Assembly (NCBI GenBank): GCA_001579985.1
Contig: LRSR01005505.1
Coordinates: forward strand, 1 to 26,101
Length of the DNA stretch: 26,101 bases
From: Hypsibius dujardini
Lineage: Eukaryota; Tardigrada; Eutardigrada; Parachela; Hypsibiidae
Reading direction: 5' to 3'
Part shown: piece after piece, positions 1 to 8,106 of the stretch
Position numbering within the stretch: the stretch's first letter is position 1
Layout: every line of letters begins with the position of its first letter
Notes under the pieces: model-generated
Database searches by the model: none
What the model was told of the DNA's origin: nothing
The model's input: the letters and a program-made list of their open reading frames with translations, nothing else
Program-made: the position numbers and the translations under genes

Positions 1-62
1 CGCCCCTTTTGCCCATCCCCCGGACCCTCCATTACACTCAATCTTGTCGTTGACTGTACATT
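1..62. repeat. Partial copy of GC-rich palindromic element, family C (cut by window start)
   Basis: The sequence from the window edge to GACTGTAC near 62 matches the right half of the element at 3197-3438 (CCCCTTTTGCCC, CGGACCCTCC, then CTCAATCTTGTCGTTGAC). The left part lies outside the window. Confidence 0.75.
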
Positions 63-469
63 ATACAAGGTAGGTCAGTAGGAGAAGGTCGCCGCTAGAG
101 TGACATATACAACAGGGAGTAGCGCAAAACAAGGAAGCACCATATCTATTGGACTGAGGCATAACACCGGGTCCCCAAAAAAGTGAGAGAAGTCAAGAAA
201 CAACCGTACATACGGGGCAGAGAGAAAACCAACCCAAAATCGATCGCGCGCTCTCCCGGATGAGATCACACATACGGAGCGAACGAAAGGCTAAACATAA
301 ATGGGCTCAAAAACAGACCTAATGCATAGCACAGAAAGGGAGGAGCAGAAAAAGGGAGGTAACTAGAGATAAAAAAGAACCACGAGTATTGGCGTACGCA
401 TTCGGTCTAAAAAATTCACAACAAGGCTGTATCAAATCTAAACGGACGTCTCCCAGGCGGAGATATGTC
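63..469. other. Region downstream of ULK with no recognised gene
   Basis: After the partial repeat, no open frame resembles a known protein and no clear minus-strand AATAAA is seen. The stretch probably includes the ULK 3' UTR, whose end I cannot place. Confidence 0.5.
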
Positions 470-3400
470 CTAAAATGACGAAGACGTCAGAATACCATAG
501 GCGAAGAGTGGTGGCAATAATAACCGAGTACACCTACCTCGACTATGAAGGATCATTAGGCGCTTCTGGACAGCGTCTTTGTAACGAAGGAGGATCATTC
601 GGTCGCCGTCATTGTCGGCCTGCTGGTGAAGTGAGTGAAGGAGTGTGAAGGCAGTGTCGTAACGGTTGAAGCACTCCTCAGGATTGCCAAACAGTTCGTC
701 CAAGGCGGCTGACTGACACTGAAACGTCCGCAATGAGTACCGATTCACGCAACCCAGGAATGATTATCAAGTCACTTACGGATTCCAGCGCGTGTGCATA
801 GAGGATCGAGTCAGCAGACACGGAGACCGATTGCATGTCCAGCGATTCAAACATTTGGTTTTTACTGAGTCGCTTCACCACGGCCAGGCATTCGGCGTAC
901 AATGTGTGCAGACTGGAAACAGCTACGAAACGGAAGGCAATCCAGTTAGCGAGGCGACAAAAGTACGCAGCCTGAAAAGGCATCACATACCAAGTTTCAT
1001 GGAATTGGAAGGCTGCAGTCGTTTAGCGGCGTATTCATTGCGGGCATAGCTCAAGGCAGTCTGCAGCGTTTGAAGGCTTTTCCAGTAGAGTACCAGCTTT
1101 TCCGCCCATCTGCAACAAAACACACAGAGTGTGTGTTAACCGTTACCACCGTTACCGTTACCAACGTTACCGTTACCACAAAGCAATTCCAGAGGCAAAT
1201 CCTACTAATCTGTTGGAAAATGATTAAACATTATCGAAATTTCTCTTACTTTTGACTGATGCTTGTCACGTTGAACCGTTGGAGTGCGTCGTCGGTGTCG
1301 CATCCGCCGCCGTTCTGCCCGGCAAACCGAATCGGTGTGTCCCGCGTTTTGGCCACTTCGATGATGCACTGTACGAGATGGCGGACGAAAATCAGCTTGG
1401 ACAGGCAGTCGTTGTGCTCCTTCTCCAGCAGCACTTCCTGCGACAGCTCCGGCGGGACCATATTCATCAGCTCCTCAAAAGTGTTGGGCGAACCTTGGGT
1501 CTCTGAGCCGCTGCGACTTCGCTGCCGACCACTTGAACCGGAAATCGTTCTACAGACAACGTGTGCTGTTGAATATTTCATACTCGGGCAACAAGGCGAC
1601 AGCGGCACAGACACGTTTAAAGGCAGGCAGGCAAAATTCCCCAAAGCGCATAAACCTTACCTTTGACGTGAATGGCCCAGTGACCCGCGAATCTCTCCCG
1701 GTACGGCAAAAGCCGGCGGGATGCTACTCTCCGGCTGCGGCGATTCCGGTTCGAACTGGAAAGTCAATGCCTTATCAAACGCATGCATCTCCGGTAGTGT
1801 ATAGGCCCGGCTGATCTTCGACTGCGATTGCTCAATTGCATGCAAATCAAAGATTCCCGTCGAGGGGGTCCGAATCTTCGTCAGCATTCCTGCCAAACCC
1901 GCCGGTATGGAGCCGTTCTTATGGAACAACTGCGAACGGGGATTCTCCGAGAAGCTATCCCCTGGGACTGTCGGCAGCGACAGACGTCCAGCATGAACCG
2001 GAGGAGTGCCCATGCAGAACTGCACTGGCGGAGGAGTCAGCGACTGCATCAGGGCATCCCTACCTTCCTCGTCGTCGTCATGACTGCGTGAGTGCTCTTT
2101 CTTCCGCGGAGCATGCTCTTCAATCGGACTGCCATGACTCATAGCCAATGGAGAGACGAGGTTCCGCGTCGGGCTTTGGATGAGTCGCGGGGAGGACGTC
2201 AGCCTGGGCGGTGGCGGGGAAGACCGAATGCCGGTACCTTCGACGTTCTTCAGTGAACTAAACGAGACGGCGGTTTTGTCGGAAAAGTTCAACGTCGGGG
2301 CGGCCCTCGGTTGGGATTTCGAAGATGCAGCGGCTCGGCCGGGTCGAGGAGAATCCACAGCACGCGGTGACTGGCCCTCACCGTAATCAATGGACTCTGC
2401 GTTGGATGGGACAAAGTCGTAGTCGTCGTTGGAACTGGACGAGCGGGAATCTTCATCTTGAGGGTCTTTTGTCGGCGGCGAAGAAGGTTCAAGAGGTTTG
2501 AGGGACTCCATGACGGATTCGTGAAGGAGCTGGGGATCGCGAACTCGCGGGACACTGGTCCGCAGGAAGGCGTGGCCGAAGAAGTCATCGAACTCGATGC
2601 GATCTCGTGGATTTCGTTTCAGGAGCCGGAGAAGGAGATCACGAAATTCCGGAGTGGTGCGGGCGGGGATGAGCGGTTTGAGATCCTGATTGCGCTCGTA
2701 GAATTGTTTTAGCTGCTGAGGATTGTTTGCCTGGAACAAATCGCACAAAAACCAATGAGGACTCCGATCCTTCCCCTTTCCCGTGAAGCTTGGATTCGTC
2801 AATCAACTGAACGTCTTACCTGGAAAGGGGCTTGACCAACGAAGCACTGGTACAAAATAGTCCCCAGGCTCCACAGGTCCGCTTTGGCATCGTAGTGTTG
2901 CGACATGATGACCTCCGGGGCCATATACATCGGAGAGCCACACAAGGTTGCCGCCATCACGCCGTCCTGCAGAAAGCGAGCGAATCCAAAATCAGCAATC
3001 TTCAGCTGAATGGTCTCCGGATCCGGGCGCTTTTCCTTCTTTTCGCAACACAACAGAATGTTTTGCGGTCTAAAAACATAAAAGCAGTCAATTTGCTGAG
3101 TTTTTCATTACCACATTTTCTTTTTCCAGGGCATCAACATTGTAACTCACACCTTCCACCATAAGTTAATGAAAATTTAGTAATCCTAACTTGATTTCAA
3201 TCAACTACAAGATTGACTACACTGGGGGGTCTGGGATATGGGCAAAAGGGGCGGAGCAGGGGTGGTCAGGTGGTTGAGTACACTGCAGGGTCCGGGGTCC
3301 AGGGTATGGGAAAAAGGGGGCGGAGCAGGGGGTGGTCAAGTGGTTGATTGTTCGATTGTCTGAAAACCACCCCCTGCCCCGCCCCTTTCGCCCATTTCCC

Positions 3401-5313
3401 GGACCCTCCAGTGTACTCAATCTTGTCGTTGACTGTACTCACTTTAAATCTCGATGGACAATGCCTTTGATCTTCAAGGACTCAATGGCAGCGGCCAACT
3501 GCCGCGCAAAGTGCCGGATGGTGTCCTCCGTCAAAGTGCCAGAAGCTGAGCGGAAAAAGTATTTTATGAGAATAGTGCAATGCAGGTCAATGAAAATAAT
3601 AAAAACTTGTACCGTGAAGGAATTCGGATAAATCGCCACCGTTGCAGTACTCCATGACCAGGTAGACATGCTGGGCGGTTTCCTGCAAAAACATGACCGC
3701 ATTAATTTTGATGCAAATCAGTTTGACTCGGTCAGTTGAACGGTGACACTGTGTTGGTAGAAAAAAACGCTGGAAATATTGCAACGACTATTTTGTTGTT
3801 AACTATTAAAATAGAATGCAGGGACAAAGCTAGCAACACTGGATCAGGCGCGGAAATCCAATACGATCCGAGGGAAACCGGCCAGAAAGATAAAGACAAT
3901 AACAGATTTATGGACAATTTGACAAACAATCGGCGGCAACGATCACTGTCCACCTTCACCGATAGGAATTCATACAAAAAAGATTACAGTTGCGAGTAAA
4001 CAGACAACCCAAACACACGTGACAAAAACCTTGCGCTGACCGAATCAAGCACTTTAGCTCGGGGCTGTGTACAACAGCCCTAAAACGAGTGTAATGGCTT
4101 GACTCGGTTAGCGCAAAATTTTTGCCACGTGTGTATTGCAGACATTAGCTGCAACGGGGATCAAGCCTTGTTCGTTAACGTGTTTCAAATCAAAAAAGCT
4201 TCAGTCCTCGTCTGCTGGAATCAAACTTTAACCGCGGCAAAGCTCCTGACTGAACTAGACTGATGACCCGATAGCTCATCCATCACGCACACACATCGCC
4301 CGGCATCCCGCGACAACACAAACGCGAAACGCGGTTGCCCTGCGAAAGCGAAAGTGAGAGACAGAGAAAGAGAGAGTGAGCGAGAGAGAGAGAGTGTGTG
4401 AGCGACCGGGAAAAACTAGAAGGTCTCTTCAAACAAATCGATAAATCCAGCCCGAAACTACAAGCCGTTCAGCCAGCAACGCAACCACACCGACAGTCGT
4501 TCACTGCACGGTCACTCGTTCACTGCACGGTCACTCGTTCCCATACAAAGGAGCACCCACCTTGCAATCCAGCAGCGAAACGAGATTGTCGTGGCGCGAC
4601 GAAGCCAACTCCTGCAAGGAAGACAACAAAACAGTTACTCCAAAAAAAACACATTCGAAGCACGCTACCCCAGCGTGGTAACCCACACGTGACCGAGTGA
4701 GAGCAAAAGTAGTGCTTACATAACCCAGAACAAGCGAAACGCGCACGTGCACTATCAATATCACACGACTTCTGCACTTATGGCTAAATGCTCGTCTGCA
4801 TGCGCTAAACGCGCATGGATTAACGCTAAACCCGCGTGGGTAAAAGCTAAACCGCCGCGTGATACTGGCACCCAGCGTTAAAGCGGCTGGGTTCGGCGTT
4901 AAACACACAAATACTCTCCCTTAAAAACGTCAAATAAAAAGCAAACCTTCAAAATGTTAATCTCCTTCCCGAGAATGCCTTGTGATTTGGCGAGATTCTT
5001 CTTGGCGATGCACTTTATAGCGACGACATGGTCCGGATTCTAAATGAGGATGAGAATAAAAACCCGTAAACCTATCTACTATAATAGTCGCGATCATGCA
5101 GACAAAAATTGGTTCATTTCCCAACGTCTTTTCTTCCCAACGTCTTTTCTTCCCAAGTCTGACTGACTCAGGATGAAACCTCACCGTGCGATGTCTTCCT
5201 CTGAAAACCATAGCAAACGCCCCGTGGCCGATCAGGTCTTTCCGATGGTAGACATATTCCCCGACGTTCTCCATGCTTCCTTCTGTTGCTGGATGCTGGT
5301 GCACAATGTGCAC
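470..5313 (-). CDS. ULK1/2: ULK1/2 (Atg1/unc-51-like) autophagy-initiating Ser/Thr kinase, 11 exons
   Basis: Serine/threonine kinase that starts autophagosome formation with ATG13 and FIP200 (family knowledge). Exons by descending coordinate: 5313-5185, 5039-4947, 4611-4561, 3682-3613, 3545-3443, 3069-2820, 2730-1661, 1549-1250, 1109-991, 922-780, 718-470; all introns are GT-AG and every phase closes. From the ATG at 5274 the protein is 845 aa; an in-frame ATG at 5313 would add 13. The kinase domain (about 8-275) has the glycine loop IGHGAFAMV (15-23), Lys39, HRD (132-134), DFG (162-164) and APE (186-188), and [18 protein letters not shown] is nearly identical to ULK1. A Ser/Pro-rich linker follows, with a LIR-like YDFV (323-326) in an acidic context as in ULK1. 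The C-terminal early-autophagy-targeting region is present (LVLY and QSAALDE motifs). The last 20 or so residues after ILHSR are unlike vertebrate ULK; a donor-like site near 553 may mean that the true last exon lies elsewhere. Confidence 0.95.
1137..1178. repeat. Degenerate GTTACC hexamer repeat in ULK intron 8
   Basis: About six imperfect GTTACC/GTTACCAAC units lie in the intron between the exons ending at 1250 and starting at 1109. It is a simple tandem repeat of unknown role. Confidence 0.8.
3197..3438. mobile_element. Family C foldback/MITE-like element in ULK intron 5
   Basis: The ends are inverted copies of ACAAGATTGAGTACACTGG-type sequence. Inside, GGCGGAGCAGGGGGTGGT faces ACCACCCCCTGCCCCGCC as a GC-rich inverted repeat. 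The left arm also carries an extra, duplicated half copy. There is no coding capacity, so it would be a non-autonomous element. Its right terminus (GTACAGTCAACG read on the minus strand) ends 4 nt inside the intron's 5' splice site. No clear target-site duplication was seen. Confidence 0.7.
3683..4560. other. Long ULK intron 3 with MITE, GA microsatellite and tandem repeat
   Basis: At 878 nt this is the longest ULK intron. It holds the family A element at 4013-4134, a purine GA-rich microsatellite at about 4350-4400, and a 21-bp direct repeat near 4496-4541 (GTCGTTCACTGCACG repeated). Open frames here show no similarity to known proteins. Confidence 0.7.
4013..4134. mobile_element. Family A palindromic MITE, copy A1
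   Basis: Terminal inverted repeats ACACACGTGACAAAAACCTT and its counterpart ending GCCACGTGTGT; the inner arms GCGCTGACCGAATCAAGC and GGCTTGACTCGGTTAGCG also pair. It is about 122 bp and non-coding, and lies in opposite orientation to copies A3 and A4. It carries one CACGTG at 4126-4131. Confidence 0.8.
4785..4895. repeat. Degenerate GCTAAA-containing repeats in ULK intron 2
   Basis: Roughly 25-27 bp units around CGCTAAACGCGCATGG, CGCTAAACCCGCGTGG and AGCTAAACCGCCGCGTG are followed by inverted GCGTTAAA copies. The stretch could fold, and it resembles the GCGCTAAA core of the family B elements. Confidence 0.55.
5119..5157. repeat. 17-18 bp tandem duplication in ULK intron 1
   Basis: CCCAACGTCTTTTCTT occurs twice in direct tandem, with a partial third copy, inside the first intron. 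Confidence 0.75.
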
Positions 5314-5334
5314 ACTCTGGAGATTATAAGAGAA

Positions 5335-5371
5335 ATACGTGGGAGAAATCCGTGGGAGAAATCCGTGGGAA
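5335..5371. repeat. Short tandem repeat upstream of the ULK start
   Basis: CGTGGGAGAAATC is repeated nearly three times just upstream of the ULK start codon, in the likely 5' UTR or promoter. Confidence 0.7.
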
Positions 5372-5559
5372 GCGTGAATTTACGTTCTCGCGGCTGGAGC
5401 CATTCGGGATAATTGTAAAAAACGGAGTAGAGTATGCCGAAAAAAAAGATGTGGAGGACGGACAAAAAGTATGCTTGAAAGTGGACGAAAAACTTCAAGA
5501 ATGAAGAATAATTTTCTTCTGAGACGAATAATAACACCAACAACACCGTAGTACGGGTG

Positions 5560-5685
5560 TAAACGCGTGGCAAAACCCTTGCGCTAACCGAATCAAGCAC
5601 TTTACTCGGGACTTTGCAGAACAGCCATGCAATGAACGAGTGTAATGGCTTAACTCGGTTAGTGTAATGTTTTTGTCACGTGTGT
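5560..5685. mobile_element. Family A palindromic MITE, copy A2
   Basis: The left end is CGCGTGGCAAAACCCTTGCG and the right end TTTTTGTCACGTGTGT, with the same internal arms (CTAACCGAATCAAGCA and GGCTTAACTCGGTTAG) as copy A1. About 126 bp, non-coding, upstream of ULK. One CACGTG lies at 5677-5682. Confidence 0.78.
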
Positions 5686-5716
5686 ACTCGTCTCGTACTA
5701 CTGTACGAGACGAGTA
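5685..5716. repeat. Perfect 14-bp-stem hairpin next to MITE copy A2
   Basis: TACTCGTCTCGTAC is followed by a 4-nt spacer TACT and the exact reverse complement GTACGAGACGAGTA. It abuts the right end of copy A2, upstream of ULK. Confidence 0.85.
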
Positions 5717-6039
5717 CTCGTACTGTAGTACAAACTGCACTGTAGTATTGTGGTGCATAAAATTGAATGGATGAGCGCTAAATCAAGGCAAGGAAAACTG
5801 GACCAGCCTACTTTCTCATTGGATTGGCCAGTTCGGCAATCGGTAGGTGGCGCGATGAGACCGAGCAGAACAATGCAGCACTGTACAGTATATTGCACCA
5901 ATCGATGTTTAACGACCAACCGATTCCCATCCATTGATCATGCATGTGTAATCGTTTTTTAACTCCTCGTTTTTTCGCTTAAAGAAACGTCTTTTTAAAG
6001 CTATCAGACGGCCAAAAAACCCGATATTTAAAGTGATCC
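5717..6039. other. Spacer with no recognised gene
   Basis: Between the hairpin and the CCGT repeat field no gene, RNA or repeat family is recognised. A short open frame at 5750-5962 has no similarity I know. Confidence 0.5.
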
Positions 6040-7470
6040 GACGGATCACGTCGACGGTCCGTCCGTCAGTTCGTCCGTCTATCGACCGTCAGTCGTTCCT
6101 TCCACAGTCAGTCCATCCGTCTATAAACAGTCCGTTAATATACTAACATATCATTAACCCTTTCACAGTTCATCCTCCGTCCATCCTGTCCGTCCGCCCG
6201 TTCAGCCGACAGTCCACCCGATCGACTGTATCTCAGTAATAATGCCTATCATTCGTCAGTTAGACCGTTTACGATTGTCGGTCCTTCCAGTCTATCCATT
6301 TATCCGCAGTCCGTCTGTCCGTCCGTCTGGAGCTCGTCCAACTATCCATCCATTTGTCCGCCCGTCCTTTTGTACGTACGTCTGTACGTCTGGTTTTCTG
6401 ATTGTTTATCCCTCCGTTCGTCAGAACATCGTCCGGTAGACCTTCCGCCTGTGCGCAATCAGGAGCCCGTTCGTCCATTACAGTCCGTCTGTCTGGAATC
6501 CTTCTGTACGTCGATGTATCCGTCTGGAATTCGTTCGACCGTCCATAAATTAGTTCGTGCGGCTGTCTGCTGGTGGTTTGTTTGTCTGTCCGCAATCCAT
6601 CCGTTTGCCGACAGTCCGTGTATTTGCGGTCCGTCCGCATCCGTCCGTCCGCCTTTCGGTAGCCCGTTCTTCCGCTTACCCTTCGCCTGTTTAATTGAAA
6701 CCAATTCGTAAACGGACTGTTAACGGGTGGACGGCTGGACCAACGGTTAATTGACAGATGCAAGGCGAATGAACGGACGCAGGAACCGCAAACCGGCCTG
6801 TAACGATCGGAGGAACTAACGAACGGCGTACGCGGGGAGGAACAGCTGACGAAAGGGGGAAGTACAGTAAAACTGATCGCGGATGAACTGACTGTGGACG
6901 ACGACTTATTTGTAAACTATGAGCGGAGTGACCGACTGACTCACGGGCAAACGAATTGACGGAATCTTAAAATAATTGCCGACTACGGCCAGACCGAGGG
7001 GTGAACAATGGAGAGGTAAAGGGCAATCATCGGCTGAACGCACGAACTGCGGACACTCGGAACGACTAACGGATGGAAGGAGACGGACGGACTGGGAGGC
7101 AAATACACGGACGGATGGACGGATTGACAGAAAGACAGAAGAATGGACGAACGGGCGGATTGACTGATGGCCGGAGGGACGGATTCTTTACGGCCAGACG
7201 AACAGACAGACGGATGAGTGTGCTGACTCCAAACGGAATAACGGACGGACTGCGGATGGGCGAACAGACGGACTTGCAGACAGAAAGACAGACGGACGGA
7301 CAGACAAAATAAGGGACGAATTAACTGACGGCGTTCGCACGGGCGGACGGACTCCCAACGAATGGACTAATGGGCGGACGGAAGGCCGGCTACACTCCAG
7401 ACGGATAAAATAACGGACGCCTGCTAATGGACGAACGGAAGCACCGGCCAGCAAAAAGATAGACGGAAAG
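6040..7470. repeat. 1.4 kb strand-switching field of degenerate CCGT/ACGG tetramers
   Basis: From about 6040 to 6700 the plus strand is packed with GTCCGTCC-like words (GTCCGTCCGTC, CCATCCGTCTG, CGTCCGTCTGGA). From about 6710 to 7470 it is packed with the reverse complement (GGACGGACGG, ACGGACGGACTG, GACGGATGGACGG). The two halves form a loose inverted symmetry about 6700. Open frames through it read as low-complexity Arg/Thr/Asp or Ser/Val/Arg protein on both strands, so they are repeat artefacts. Confidence 0.85.
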
Positions 7471-7475
7471 CATAA

Positions 7476-7730
7476 GTACAGTCAACGACAAGATTGAGTA
7501 CACTGTAGGTCCGGAGAATGAGTAAAAAGGGCGGGGCAGGGGGTGGTTTTCAAACAATCGAACAATCAACCACCTTATCACCCCCTGCCCCGCTCCTTTT
7601 GCTCATACCCCGGACCCTCCAGTGTACTCAGTCTTGTGGCTGATTGTAACTGTATAGTCCTTGTCAACGACAGAAACGAACCAGTAACGACTGTCGTTGC
7701 TCGTTGTGAATCTTGTCGTTGATTGTACAT
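7476..7730. mobile_element. Family C foldback/MITE-like element
   Basis: The left end is GTACAGTCAACGACAAGATT, followed by GGCGGGGCAGGGGGTGGT. The matching right arm is CACCCCCTGCCCCGC, CGGACCCTCCAGTGTACT and TTGTGGCTGATTGTAAC. A second partial end (AATCTTGTCGTTGATTGTAC) lies at about 7709-7730, suggesting a nested or extended copy. It directly follows the CCGT repeat field. Confidence 0.72.
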
Positions 7731-8106
7731 GTGTACGAAATACAAATACGTATGTTCATCATACAACAGGATAATGTTATTAGGAATTATCAGAATAGAC
7801 GTAGGAAATGCAAATCAGAATAATATAGAAAATCTAGTAATACCAGACACACATAAACAAAGTCCAGAGGACTGAAAAAAGTCGCCCAAAAGAGGAACAG
7901 GAAGCCAAAACTATCTCGCCATACAAGTGACAGACGTAAGGCAAGTCGTTTTTGGTTTGGCTGAAACAAGCCTAACTTGCTCAGGAGAAAAAACTCAGTT
8001 TGCTTCTGCCCACCAGCAAATCAGATCAAGAAGTCCAATTACTAAAGACTGAAAAGAGCACCCCAAAAAATACAGCAGTCACTCAATAGAGATAGAGCTC
8101 ACGGCT
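7731..8106. other. Likely TFAP4 3' UTR/spacer
   Basis: A-rich, non-coding sequence downstream of the TFAP4 stop. No repeat or RNA gene is seen, and I cannot place a minus-strand AATAAA. Confidence 0.45.

Noticed and set aside
972-990. A 19-nt mini-intron in ULK (GTATGTG...TTTTCAG)
   Set aside because: Removing it breaks the frame of the next conserved segment. Using the later TTTCGTAG acceptor gives a normal 68-nt intron and a gapless ULK alignment.
1828-2712. Plus-strand open frames opposite the large ULK exon
   Set aside because: Antisense shadows of the Ser/Pro-rich ULK linker.
4398-4908. Open frames on both strands in ULK introns 2-3
   Set aside because: They overlap a confirmed ULK exon (4561-4611) in other frames or cross repeats; no similarity to known proteins.
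6242-7454. Several open frames of 60-160 codons on both strands in the CCGT field
   Set aside because: They are low-complexity translations of the tetranucleotide repeat, open on both strands, with no domain or splice support.
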